Shown here: positions 11,347 to 23,600 of the stretch, piece after piece | Layout of the letters: the number at the start of each line of letters is the position of its first letter | How positions within the stretch are numbered: the first letter of the stretch is position 1 | Assembly: GCF_000264905.1 (NCBI RefSeq) | Contig: NW_006763146.1 | Span: forward strand, 1,233,308 to 1,297,307 | Origin: Stereum hirsutum FP-91666 SS1 | Lineage: Eukaryota; Basidiomycota; Agaricomycetes; Russulales; Stereaceae | Direction: 5' to 3' | Length of the DNA stretch: 64,000 nucleotides | Made by a program: the position numbers and the translations under genes | Notes under the pieces: model-generated | Database searches by the model: none | Told to the model about the DNA's origin: nothing | The model's input: only the letters and a program-made list of their open reading frames with translations

Positions 11347-12658
11347 ATGTTTCCACCGTCAATTATTCCATCACTTCTCTGTTTTGTCGTTCTTGGTATC
11401 AGTACCTCAAGTGCACAAGGAGGCAATCAAACGCCATGGTCGAGCCCAGAGTCGCCGTACTTCCGTGATTATTTCATGGCTGGAGGGTCCTACACGGACG
11501 ATGGCACTGAGAATGGCACGCACGCATTTCAAGGCCAAATGTATGTCGAACGTCTTAGACCTTTGGCGGGTGCGAACCACTCGTACCCTCTGGTGTTCAT
11601 CCATGGAGCGGGGCAGACGGGAACAGTGAGTCATACGATGATTCGCTTGGCTCCAGCACCTGACCTGGATTCCCTAGAATTTTCTCAATACACCAGACGG
11701 CCGGGAAGGATGGGCTTCATGGCTCATTGGTAGAGGCTATGAGGTGCATCTCGCATCTTATCTGGTTCACGCCTTGGGTACTGAAGTTATTTGTTGCGTG
11801 TCTAGGTGTATATCATCGACCAAGTCGCTCGTGGAAGGAGTATGTGGTTACCTACGAACGGAACTATGTCCTTCTTCTCGGCAGAGACCATCGAGCAGAT
11901 GTTCACCGCCACTCAAGATTTCGACCTATGGCCCCAAGCCGCGCTACATACTCAGTGGCCTGGTGTAAGATTTATGGTCAATTGCGCCAAAGGAATTGCT
12001 AATGTCTCTCTTTGAACAGACAGGTAGAATGGGCGATCCAGTATTTGACGCCTACTATGCGTCGACGGTGCAATATATCACCAATAACACGATGGCAGAG
12101 ACAGGCATGCAGGCCGCTGGTGTCGCGCTATTGGATCTCATTGGCCCCTCTATCCTCATTTCACACTCTCAAGCGGGTCTTTTCCCGTGGTTGTGGGCCG
12201 ACGCCCGGCCGGAGCTCGTCAAGGGGATACTTGCCATCGAACCAGTTGGACCACCTTTCCAGGACGCCGTCATTGACAACCGCACCGCCCGGGCATATGG
12301 CATAACGGACATCCCACTCACTTACGATCCACCCGTGACGAATACTATCACACCTCTGACCACCGAAACGCGCCCCTCGTCGAACCCTAATCGCACGTCG
12401 TGTACTCTCCAAGCAGAACCTGCTCGCCAACTTATCAATCTGAAGGATATTCCGATACTGGTCGAAACGAGCGAGGCGAGCTACCATGCGGTGTATGACC
12501 AGTGTACCGTCGAATTCTTGAGGCAAGCCGGTGCTCAGGCGGAGCATTTGAGGCTTGAGGATGTTGGGATTCACGGGAATGGTCACATGCATTTCATGGA
12601 GAAGAATAATCTGGAGATCATCGAGTATTTGGAGGAACACTGGATTAGTACTATTTGA
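11347..12658 (+). CDS. Secreted alpha/beta hydrolase, Esterase-713-like (paralogue C)
   Basis: Third array member. The signal peptide is [20 protein letters not shown] followed by small residues. Conserved blocks: [40 protein letters not shown]. The nucleophile elbow is [10 protein letters not shown], the acid is in [10 protein letters not shown] and the histidine in GNGHMHF. Introns: 11626-11677, 11744-11805, 11965-12019, all GT..AG and at the same positions as in the other paralogues. The stop TGA is at 12656-12658. The shared intron positions and promoter blocks support origin by tandem gene duplication including the upstream region. The product is expected to be extracellular or cell-wall associated; the substrate is unknown. 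Confidence 0.87.
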
Positions 12659-12938
12659 TGCTTGGTACGATTATATCTATCTTCTGATTATTCCCCTCGA
12701 ACGGCCAATGTGACGGCTCTCATCCATCTGCGACAGGAACGATGTCAGCCTCTTCTGCTCGGTTGGAAGGTGGGTTTACGCGTAATGTGCACTATATTCA
12801 GGACTTCGTGCACATGAGGCTCCAAGCGCCCGTATGAAGTTCATTCGTTGCTCTTCTCTGCTCTCTGTGGATCCCGTGGCAAGGTTAGGCTGATCTCGTG
12901 AGACAACGAAATATTACAGCAAGACCGCATCCGACGGA

Positions 12939-12945
12939 TATATAG
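12939..12945 (+). promoter_or_regulatory. TATA box of esterase paralogue D
   Basis: TATATAG, about 92 bp upstream of the ATG at 13031, within the 372 bp interval after paralogue C. I see no other feature in that interval. Confidence 0.55.
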
Positions 12946-13030
12946 ATGTTATTCTAAGCTCAACGTACCCCACCTTTGAGCTCGACGCACTCCACCGTTT
13001 CCACTTCGTCACTGCATCGATTCCTTTCTC

Positions 13031-14369
13031 ATGCTACCATCCTTGTTGAGTTTCTTGTTGTTATTTTCCGTCTTTGCTGTCGTGTATACGACGTCGACCA
13101 GAGCACCCGGGGACAACCAGACGTCATGGTCGAGTCCAGAGTCAGCGTATTATCGAGACTACTTCATGGCTGGGGGCTCTTGGACAGACGATGGCACCGG
13201 GGCAGGAACGCATGTTCTCCAAGGCCAGATGTACGTCGAACGGCTCACACCTGTGGGGGGTGTGAACCATTCATACCCGCTGGTGTTCATTCATGGTGGT
13301 GGACAATCCGGAACGGCGAGTCAAATTCCATGTTCATCTGATCCTGGCAGCTGACTTTTCTTATGCAGAACTTCTTGAACACACCTGACGGACGGAAAGG
13401 GTGGGCATCATGGCTCATTGATCGAGGATACGAGGCACGCCACAATTCACGAACCAATGCTATTTTTAAATTATCTCAGAAGTTCTTCGCTAATACTCGT
13501 ATTTTGTTGTGAATAGGTATATATCGTCGACCAGGTCGCTCGCGCAAGAAGCATGTGGCTACCAAATAACGGAACTATGGCGTTCCTGTCTGCAGAGTTT
13601 GTTGAGAAGATGTTCACCGCCGCCCAAGACTTCAACCTGTGGCCCCAGGCATCCCTGCACACTCAGTGGCCCGGGGTAGGGCCTACTCCAGTCCCTTCGC
13701 CAATATGCTCATGCTGAATGTTATTGACAGACAGGAAGAATGGGCGATCCGATATTCGACGCTTTCTATGCGTCGTGCGTGCAATACATAAACAACAACA
13801 CATTTGAAGAGATAGGCATGCAAGCGGCCGGCACAGCGCTTCTCGACACCATCGGACCCGCTATCCTTGTATCGCATTCCCAATCAGGCCTGTTCCCTTG
13901 GCTGCTGGCCGATGCTCGCCCCGACCTCGTCAAGGGAATCCTTTCTATCGAGCCCACAGGTCCGCCCTTCCATGACGAGATTTTGGACAATTCTACCGCT
14001 CGTCCATACGGCTTGACCGACACTCCTCTCACTTACGATCCTCCCGTCACCAACCTCACCAATCCTCTAACCACTGAAGTGTACCCATCCTCCAACCCTA
14101 ACCGCTCGTCGTGCATTCTTCAGGCAGAACCTGCTCGTCAACTCGTCAACTTACAACATATCCCAATCTTAGTCGAGACGAGCGAGTCAAGCTTCCACGC
14201 GGTGTACGATCATTGTAACGTTGATTTTCTGAGACAAGCAGGTGTTCCGGCGGAGCATCTGAGGCTCGAGGATGTTGGGTTTCATGGGAACGGACATATG
14301 CACTTCATGGAGAAGAACAGTTTGGAGATCATTGCGTATTTGGAGGAGCATTGGATCGCGAAGATATGA
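13031..14369 (+). CDS. Secreted alpha/beta hydrolase, Esterase-713-like (paralogue D), two GC-donor introns
   Basis: Fourth array member, intact as protein: signal peptide [44 protein letters not shown], nucleophile elbow SHSQSGLFPW, acid in LSIEPTGPPF, histidine in GNGHMHF. Intron 3 (13676-13730) has a normal GT donor. Introns 1 (13316-13368, gcgagt) and 2 (13435-13516, gcacgc) begin with GC where the paralogues have GT. No GT nearby keeps the frame, so both must be spliced as GC-AG introns or the gene is poorly expressed. The first GC donor is close to the consensus; the second is weak. Everything else is conserved with B and C. Confidence 0.82.
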
Positions 14370-15624
14370 ACAGGTGTTACGGCGCAGCATGACTCTGATG
14401 TATATCCTCAGAACAAGTTCATTCGTACGTGACCAGATGGGCGTGGTCGGAATCCACGTGAAGAACGACTGCATTGACAATTATGGCTCGTTGCCGATTG
14501 ATGTGCATTCAGGAAAGGAGTCCACGCAGCCACGACACGAGCTGCATCGAAGATGGCAAGCGGGTTAGGTAGTATGAAGAACGTACATATGATCTTCCTA
14601 GCGCTTCAGGCCGTCGAGGAAGATAGTCGCCTCTTGCTCAGCCAGGATGTGGAACATCATTCGATAGTTGGCTCCCAATCAAGATGATCTGCCGGTCGAC
14701 AGCGACATTATGGAGTGTTCAAGTGGACGATCTTTTGCTTCTGTACCATAGTCGAGGCCTTCCTGTCGTCTTACCTTGCGTGATCCTGCGTTGTCCTTCC
14801 ATCGAATCTCCTTAGCAAGCCTAGGGACGAGAAAGGGTCCTACAACGTCTACTAGGTGCTCCCAGACAAGTTCCGGAAGACACCACCGAGAAGGTCAACC
14901 CCTCCATCGGCTGATCAAACACCGGTTAGTGAAATGGACAAGTTGGAATGAAGGAAGGTCAGAGCGCCCTTCTCAAAGGCTGTATCGCGGTGCGCATTCG
15001 ATAGATGTGCTGATGCGCTTTGCACAACGCGCAAACAACGCGTGTAGATCGCATTGAGGGTAGCAGTATTATGCACCTGGATGTGGTAAATGAGGGTTGC
15101 CTTCGTAGATATTTTCTGATCCGTAACAAGACAAATGACCGCGTAGTTGATTGAGTTCAATTTAAGAAAGAATCATCCACGCATACCCAGGGTGTTGACG
15201 GAATCGCGCACTGTGACCTTGAGGCGCAGCGGAAGAGTGTTCGACTTCAAAATCCGACGGCGGGAAGTTAACGGGTCTTTCCGGGTGGCACAGGAGTTCT
15301 GTGGCCCACGAACAGAAACGTGATCGCCGTTCCTGTTGGAGTGTGGCGCACCACGTCCTCGAGGTGTTGCCAATGTTGGGCTCGGACCCCTTGCCCATCC
15401 GCCTCGAGGCTGATCTCCCCTTCTTCAGGCCGTCAAAAAACTGCGAGTTCGTCATCATGTATGCTTGCTATCTTTGGTCCGGTGCGGACGAACGCTGAGC
15501 ATATATAGGCACTAGGACCGTAAAGCGGCTTCACCTCGTACACCCTTCGCCATAACACTCTTGACGCTCTGCTTTCTCTTGTAATCTTTATTTCTTCTGC
15601 TCGTGAACTATACGAACTGTCATA
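14370..15624. other. Intergenic, about 1.25 kb
   Basis: Between the esterase array and the GH16 gene. Open frames on both strands near 14776-15460 lack recognisable content. The last 120 bp hold the GH16 promoter with its TATA box. Confidence 0.4.
15502..15508 (+). promoter_or_regulatory. TATA box of GH16 gene
   Basis: TATATAG, 117 bp upstream of the ATG at 15625. Confidence 0.5.
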
Positions 15625-17470
15625 ATGTTGAATCGGATACCTTGGAGAGTTGCCCTCTGCACGACACTAATGATGTCGCGTGGTGCGGCTTCGTACGACA
15701 TGGTTCGCGATTACTCTGGCCTTGACTTTTTCTCCCGTTGGGACTTCTATGGATCATACGATAACCTGACTCTAGGTGAGTCTGTGCAGTTGCTACCTCC
15801 TTGAGTCAGTATGCTCATCTTTGTTGGCAACAAAAGGCGATGTTTGGTGGTTGGACGAGTCGGACGCCTTCAGTCAGGGCCTTGCTTACACAGATGACGC
15901 CGGGCATGCTATTATCAAGGTTGATAATAAGTCGGATGTTGCCTATAACGACAAACGGAACTCGGTATGTCTGTTCAACTCTGTGTTCATGCCGTTCAAC
16001 CTGACTTGAAGACTGTTTCCAGGTCCGAATCACATCCCAGGATTTCTACGACGTTGGTTCATTGTGGATCCTCGACTTGAACCATATTCCATACGGATGC
16101 TCCGTGAGCGCCCTCGTTCCGCTTTGAGTCCTCACTAGCGCTAATAATTTGGCATTTATAGGTGTGGCCAGCATACTGGACGAGTAAGTATAGTTTTGTT
16201 GCTCTTGCTGACGCCACACTGAAATACGTGACAAATCATCAGAGGGACCGACCTGGCCCAATGACGGCGAAATTGACATCATAGAACAAATCAACCTTGC
16301 GACCTTCAACCAGTATGCGCTCCATACGACATCAGGTTGCGGGCAGGCCCAAGGATCATGGCAGAGTGGCACATCAGGTGTCACGGACTGCTCGCAGTCG
16401 AGCGGGTGCACTGTGGGGGAGAACAAGCCGAACAGTTATAGGGAAGGTTTTTCTGAAGCTGGTGTGTGATTTCCCCGGATAGCGCATAGTTTCCATTGCT
16501 AAAATTCATGAAGGTGGAGGCGTGTTTGCCACACAGTTCGATGTTGCGGGCATCTTGTGCGTCATCTCTGGCCTAGCATCTTGGGTTTAGACTCTTACAT
16601 AGACTTGAAACTCCCTGTTCGGCGACCGTGTCATCGCCCGAGCAGTATATGGTTTTTCAGCGTAAGTGACTTTCTCATGAACACCGGTTTGCATACTCGC
16701 TAATGTTCATATGACTAGCGACCAGACATTCCGGCCTCGATCCTGGGTGCCACGTCCACCTCCGGGATCGACATTACCGACTGGGGCACTCCCTCTGCTG
16801 CATATCCCTCCTCGGGATGCAACATCCAAGAGTTCTTCACCTCTCAACAGATTGTGATCGACATCACACTCTGCGGTTCATGGTGCGCTGAGCTCCACTC
16901 TTTCTCCTCGACCTTTCTAACCAACGATCAATTGGGCACAGGGCTGGCATTCCGTCATTATACCAGGAAAACTGCGCAAATGAAGGGTCCACAGGCCTCT
17001 GTGTGAGTCCTTCATCATGAACGTCTCCATTCAGAAGTACAACATTTCTGACCTGTTGATTATTTCAGTACAACGACAACGTGGTGGGCGCTGGCTCTCC
17101 AAAATACGACGAGGCCTACTTCGACATCAACTACCTGCGCGCCTATACTACTGGTGGACCTGCTCCCACCCCTTCCGCCAACGGCGCGTTCATCTACCCA
17201 CATGGAAGCACAGTCGTCTCCGCCACTGCGACCGCCACATCCGCCGCCTCAACGATGTCTCTCCAGCCCGGCTCGACAGGGTTCGGAAATCCCTCCATCA
17301 ACACCAGCCCACAAGGCGGTAATACCTCGGAGGGCAGCAGTGGCTCAAGCAACTCCACTAGTACCAGCGGCGCGAATACAAGTATGCCGATGGGAATGGA
17401 GTGGATGGATATGGGTGTGTTTGTGGCGTCGCTGGTGGGTTTGGTATTGCTTGGATTTGTGTGGACATGA
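15625..17470 (+). CDS. GH16 endo-1,3(4)-beta-glucanase (laminarinase-like), C-terminally anchored
   Basis: Glycoside hydrolase family 16 enzyme that would cut beta-1,3(4)-glucans of the fungal wall or of plant material. Ten exons encode 428 residues. The order is signal peptide, substrate-cleft block [22 protein letters not shown], and catalytic motif NDGEIDIIEQIN (the E-x-D-x-x-E nucleophile and acid/base pair). Then come cysteine-containing loops (TTSGCGQAQGSW, SSGCT), IWFFSRPDIPASIL, ITLCGSWAGIPSLY, and DEAYFDINYLRAYT. A Ser/Thr/Gly-rich linker of about 70 residues and a C-terminal hydrophobic segment (VFVASLVGLVLLGFVWT) suggest a GPI or membrane anchor. Introns: 15776-15836, 15965-16022, 16104-16161, 16184-16242, 16462-16513, 16557-16645, 16662-16718, 16883-16941, 17003-17068. 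One exon is only 16 bp (16646-16661). The summed exon length is divisible by three. Confidence 0.9.
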
Positions 17471-18329
17471 TGACACTCTGCTGAACGTTGATCGTTGGCG
17501 GTGATTTTTTTTCTGCTTGATTTATGCTGTGATACTTGATACTTTTACGTTGTATATCCTTGTTTTTTTTTCGGACTGTTGTGCTTTGTGCTTTGAACTT
17601 CGTTTTAGCTTTGATTGTGGTGTGGATGGTGGACGGACTTGGACATGTAGACAGAGGACCTTGCCGCTCGACGCTGCATAGTACATATAGCAGGGAATGA
17701 GATTGTTCGGATATCATCAGAAGATTAGAGTACTGTCCTGTAGCTCTTACTACCGTCATATGTCTTATTCTGTATAACTTAGTACGATACTGAACGCGAA
17801 CAATGCATAGTACTCTGTTGGTCCTTCGAAATCCATGCTTGTATCAGTGTTTCGCCTCACCACGTACAGACGGTTCAACTTTGCCTCCCTGTCGGAGATG
17901 GGTGGTCCAAGCTATACTGATTCAATCTAAATATTTCGATTGCTACGTATGTGTCGTACGGAACTACGGTGGCAGAATCGTCAAAGCTGGAGCAAGTCTC
18001 AGAACTATCAAGTCGACCAATGAAGCTCAAATGTATTCGGGTGCCGAGATAGCTTTGGAAGGAAGGAGAGCGGAATCCAGGGTGGAATGGACGAGGACGT
18101 GTAGGTTGTTTGATTGGAGTCGGAGAGCAACAGGTCATTCAAATATCCTCTTGTTAGATGAGACAGCAACGGAAAAAAACGGGCGATGAGATAGCATAGA
18201 TTTGGCAGAGCATAGTAGAATACAGTTGTGTGTGGAGAGCAAGCGAAGAAGGAAGAATCAATGAAAGAAAAATATCAATGGGCCCATGAATGCTCGACCA
18301 ATGCTTCGGGCCATAACCATCTACTGTGA
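17471..18329. other. Convergent intergenic region
   Basis: 3' UTRs of the GH16 gene (+) and the unrecognised protein (-). T-rich runs occur near 17510-17570. A plus-strand open frame at 17803-18189 has no family-like content. Confidence 0.45.
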
Positions 18330-19818
18330 TCAGATCATTCCAAATCTCTCCGCCAATTCCCTGTATTTTGCCTCGTCCATGTCCTTCATGAAATCGGGTC
18401 GCCAGTACTCCCAGGGTCCACGAGGAAGTTGCGCCGGGTTTTCCAGACGATATAAGGACAAAGACTCGACAGCGAGGACGGAGGAATGGTTATCTTGGAG
18501 GTCATCAAGGGCCTGAGCGTCGGGCTGAGCGTCTTTGAATTGCCAATCGCCAACGTTCCATGGTACATATGGAGCGAGATTATCGGGCCTTTCTTCGACC
18601 ACGTCGGATTCATCGTCTCGAGTGAGCTTCTCAGAAGGAGCAGATTTGGGTGGAGAAGAGGACGTGAAAGAAAGCTTATAGTTAGAGTACGATATAAGGG
18701 TCGATCCGTGAGCCATATGCTGGTGTCCCGAGTTGCGGGCGTCGCTGACATGAAGGTCAGAGTCACCGCCATCGCCGTCGCTCTCGCCGCCGCTCTCGCC
18801 ACCACTGTCGCTATCGCTATCGTCTTCCGAGGGACCGCTGGGAAGTGTGGGGGATGAATGGTCGGTGTGCGCGTCGCCTGAGTCGGGAGGGTGGCGGGGT
18901 TGGCGGGACGTCAGCAATTTTCTGGCCTCTGGTGACATACAAAACTTCCACTCCTCCACGATACACAAGGCGGAGAGATACAAAAGACGATGATTTATGT
19001 TCTCGATCTGATTATGTGAAACTTTGTTACCGATCTCATAAATTGCTTTCCAGATCATGCAGTATGGGTGAACCGTCGATTGAATCTCAGGATAGTCGTC
19101 AAAGTTGGGCGGATTGTAAAAGGTGCCTTTGTCTTTCACTAATTCCTGAAATTCACAGCCTTGCTTGAACTCCCGTCGGAAAAGTGGAACAGTGTTGGAG
19201 CGTTTGCCGATGGGGATGAAGACGTAGTGGTGCACCTTCTACAAGTCAGACAACAATTTCAGTGGCCCAATTTTCAGCATAAAGAACAACAAGAGATGCT
19301 CACTAGTTCCTCCCATGGGATGGCGTGTGCGATGATTTCCGGCTTGTTATATTGGAAGTATTGAATTCGTGCAAGAACCTCACGACGAGGCAACAGTATG
19401 AAGTCTCCACAGTCAAAGCAATCTCGCCAGTCCGCGCGGACTGGTTCAACCAAATTTTGATGAGGACGAAGGAGCCGATGAGCAAGCGAGACCGTACTCA
19501 CGAGGTATTATATTCTTCGAGCTGCTCTTAGCATCGGCCAGAGCTCCGGCCTTCAAGCCCCACGCACTCTCGAGAGCACTCATCTTGTTCAACGAGAACG
19601 TATTGATCAGTGAATAACGAATGAGGCAGGAGATGAGGACGCACTTCCTTAGGCCCTATGTCGTTGGGAATGGCATGAGCTTCTTGGATGCCAGCTGCCG
19701 TGCGGTGATTTATACCATCCTTGTACTGTTCCAAGGTGAGCGCACACCAGCGCTGAATGCTATCTGGTTTCACTTTCATTCTGTTTAACTGAAGTGTTGA
19801 GTGTAGGAGGTGAGCCAC
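18330..19818 (-). CDS. Unrecognised conserved-looking fungal protein with acidic Ser/Asp/Gly tract
   Basis: Predicted about 430-residue protein from four exons. Exon 1 is 19645-19818 (MKVKPDSIQRWCALTLEQYK-type start, ending NDIGPKE). Exon 2 is 19502-19583 (MSALESAWGLKAGALADAK). The third ends near 19310 (DCGDFILLPRREVLARIQYF). The last runs from about 19241 to 18330. The middle holds HHYVFIPIGKRSNTVPLFRR and KGTFYNPPNFDDYPEI, which look well conserved, then an acidic repeat-like tract (SDSDSGGESGGESDGDGGDSD, 18770-18835). The C-terminus carries PRGPWEYWRPDFMKDMDEAK. The layout resembles agaricomycete proteins sometimes annotated as HNH-nuclease-like, but I see no HNH motif here. Function unknown. 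The start could instead be the internal ATG 13 codons downstream. Confidence 0.6.
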
Positions 19819-20674
19819 TGAATTGCACGGAGTGTCGCAAGCGGTGTTCGTAGACTGAGTGCTCTCCTGTTATTCAGGTTCTCCGCGTCGGCGTCTTTGA
19901 TGGACGATCTCTACAGTTCAGGAAAACCTCGCACGACGCGAAATGGATGAGAATTAATCGAAAACGACGCGTTTCCCGGTGGGGAGAGGGAGACCTTACC
20001 TTACCTTACCTACCTCGCGTTGCGCGAATGTCACGACTTGAACTTTGAAGTCCGCAAGTCCGACTCAGCAAAGTGCGCAACTACGCTCGGCAAATTCAAA
20101 GCGGCAAGATCGAAATGACACCTCTCTCCGCGCTGGCATTGGTCGGATGTTCATCATTTCTGTCTCTCGTCTGAAATATATTTTGGACGGCGAACGCGGT
20201 TGGACTAACAAAGATAATTCAAGAGCGTAGACTCTACCCACTCCCGATCATTTGCTGTTCCAAAGTGTCCGCCGACTGATGAGATATCAACAGGAACTGC
20301 AAAAGACAAGGAGAGGGTCCACGGCAACACGAGACTGAGCAGCATGGGGCTATGGACGAAAGAGAAGATGAATATACATTACCTTAGTGACCATATCTAC
20401 CATCTCGTACGATTCGCTCGACGTCACACTCAAGGAAGTTTAAACCCGCGAGGGTACTACAAGGGTGACGACGAGCAAGTCGTGCCAGCCGCCATACGAA
20501 GAACACTAGAACCAGCGCTACTCAATGGCCAACACACCGATAATGAGAGGACAGATGAAAAAACAAAGCTCATTATTTTATGATAACTTCCCACAGTACA
20601 AAAAACATCGACAACGACCGCCAACAAAACACCGCTCACGGACATGGCATCACCAAACGTCCGACAAGAACCGT
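19819..20674. other. Intergenic, about 0.86 kb
   Basis: Upstream region of the 18330-19818 gene (-) and 3' UTR of RPN1 (-). It contains the short CCTTA repeat annotated separately. No gene seen. Confidence 0.45.
19994..20012. repeat. Short CCTTA tandem repeat
   Basis: Almost four copies of the pentamer CCTTA, directly followed by a related TACC unit, in the upstream region of the unrecognised minus-strand gene. Confidence 0.7.
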
Positions 20675-23600
20675 CTAAATGTCCATCTTGTCCTCCTCCC
20701 ACCCAGGGTTCTTTTGCAAGATAACAAAGCCCTCGAGCACGGACGCGAAGGGGATAAACTCTTCTGTGGCGAGCTCTGCCCTCTCCGTGGTTGCCAGTCG
20801 CACCGGTGTTTGATGTGTCTGGAAGCCTGAGATCGTGCGTGGCTTGCCGGCTTGCCCGACAACGTCGACAGCCTAAAGAGAAAGTCAAAGTCAGTAAAGA
20901 GCTTGAAACGCGAGGGAATAGTATGAAGGACGTACCTGGCCGACACGGACGGTGACCGGCTTGCTTTGCAGGTCCTCGTCGACAGTGATGAGGAAGCGAG
21001 GGTACATGGCCGTTGTCAAGAAGTACAACATCCAATGGTACTTATCCAGCACAACTATCGAGCCAAGCATATTGGTAAATAAATCAATACAGGTCGAAGA
21101 AGATGAAGCTATGGGACTCACAGGCTTTCGCGTCCGTGAACGCCGTCAACGTAGCCAGTATACCCGCCACAGCCGTTCTGCTCATGACCGACCTATCCAA
21201 GAAGAACGGATTGATCCCGATCGTTCCCTTGCCCATATGCACCAGCCCCTGCGCAATTCTCACAACGAACAGACAATCTGGTTCCTTGTGGTAGTATCCG
21301 GCCAATTGCCTGAGCATCTGCGCGAGACGAGCATTATTGGTACCTGCGCCGACGAGACCCATGGCGAAGATGGCGTTGAGAGCGACTTGGAGGTCATTGT
21401 CGTGGGAGTATTTGGAGAGTGTGTCGAGGATGGGAAGTTGTGGGTTTGAAGCGCTGACGAGGCCGAGAGCTAGAGGGACGGTTTTGCGGATGACGGGCTC
21501 GCCGTAGTGCATCTATTTGCGCTATATTAGCTTCGATAGAAACGATGGAAGAAGATGAACATACAAGATGGTTGAATTGTCTGAGTGACATTTCAGAACC
21601 AATATCCTCACCCATCGCCACCAGTGCGATGCCCAGAACAGCGAAGGCTTGGAAGGTGTCGTCGACCTTCACATCCTCTTCCTTCTCGCCCTCGGCCTGG
21701 CCATCCTCCTTATCCTTCTCTTTCTCCTTCTCGCTTGACGAACCTATGTGCTCGTCGCAGTAGTGCAGCATGGACTGGACTTTGAGGACGTTGCCCGTGC
21801 CAGCGAAGGCGCACATCTCGACAAGAATCTGGATCTGCTTCGATACCTGGTGTGGAATCGCCTTGAGCGTCTCAACCGTCGCATCGTAAGAATCGGTTGC
21901 CTGTTGACCTGTGAAACAGCGGTGGGACATTCAATCAGATTTTCCCGGAAAGTAAAGGATTGTGAGAAAAGGGGCGTACCCAAATAAAGAAGCGCCAGAC
22001 CCAGACCCATAAATCGTGCCCACTTCTCCTCCAACTGCTTGTCCTCCCTCTCCATCAACGTCTGCAAAATCGTGCTGCTCGCCTCTCCGTCCTCACTTCC
22101 CACAAAAATGAAGCCAATCGCCAACGCAGACAAACTCGCGATCTCCATGCCTATCGCATCATCCGCCACAAGCGGCAGCAATAGTTCCGCTAGATCCCTC
22201 CGATGTGACCCTGCGTAGGCCAACCCAAGACCGACGATGGCTCCCGTCTTGAGAGGTACGGACTTGTTCTCGACGTACTCGCCCAGAAGAGCCTTGGCGG
22301 TATCGTTCTCGGATCGGATGGAGGTGTTGAGGATGCCTGTGGCAAGGAGGGCGCCAGCTTTGATGTACTCTTCTGAGGAATACGTGTACTTATCGACGTG
22401 TGAAAGACCGAGATCGGTATCCCAGAGCAGAGAAAGACCAAGGCTGGCGGCGGCAGACATCATACCTAACGGAAACGTATGTCAACAAGGGAGAGGAGGC
22501 GACTTTGATCCCACATACCGTGATCCTTGTTCTTGTAGATCCAGCTGTTTCCCTCGTCTGCTTCCACCATTAGCTTGTCGTTGCCAAATCCGGCGTTGAC
22601 AAAGGCGTTGACGAATGTTCCAGCCAAGTTACCACGAGCAGAGTCGACATTCGCTGTTGATGAGCCTGCCAACACAGAAAAATGACTTTAGTAACGACTG
22701 GTTCCGCTATAAAGGTTTGGACAACGCACGAGTGTTCTCCAAGTGGCTCTTGTAAACATCTTCAAGACTCTTTGCATCCTCAACGCCGACCTCCTTCCCA
22801 AACTCCTTGAAGTGTTCGCTCAAGTTTGTGTTGTACAAGCAGTTGAGCAAATCTTCTGGGAGTTCTTCAGGCTCCTCATCGTCACCAGAAGAGTCCTGAA
22901 GCCACTCGAGTGGTGTTTGTGCTCGGGCGAGTATGTATGCTAGTTGACGTTTCATGAGACTGAATAATACAAAAGGGACATGAGTATGTTGCGGGGGCAG
23001 AGAAGGCAGTTCTCGTACGGGTTGCCAGGAGCGCTGAAATCTTTGCGGATGAGCTCAGGGTCGTTGAGTCGGATGGCAAGAGCGAGTGCTTGAGGGAATC
23101 TGTGGTGCCGTTCATAGATATTGTGTGCTGTCTTGAGGAACGCGAGGTCGTCTGGTGGCGGGAGTAGGTTGACACAGCTACAGATGCGAAATGCATATCA
23201 GTATTCGGTGACAATGAAAGGGGAAGGCATCAAAGACACGTACGCAATCATGTAAGCACAGACTCGTGCAAATGTGTTCTCATCGACGAGTTCCACAAGC
23301 CTATCCACAATTTCCATCTCCTCCAGCAGATCCACAGCGTCTGGTTCAGCATTATGACCCAATAAGAACTTTGCGCAATCCACCGCGAGACTTCTCAGGT
23401 CGTCCAGTGTGCCAACTTTCAAAGGTTCCTGACGTGCTGCCTCGACGTCTTTCTCCGTCCCGTCAGCCGCACCGTCCGGTTTGGCCGCATCGGCAGGTGT
23501 GGCGTCCGGTGCGGGAGCGGAAATGACCTCGATTTCGCCCGTCTCACGAAGAGTAAACTCTTCGCCGAGTTCTGCAGCAAGATGGCGGACGTATTCGTGT

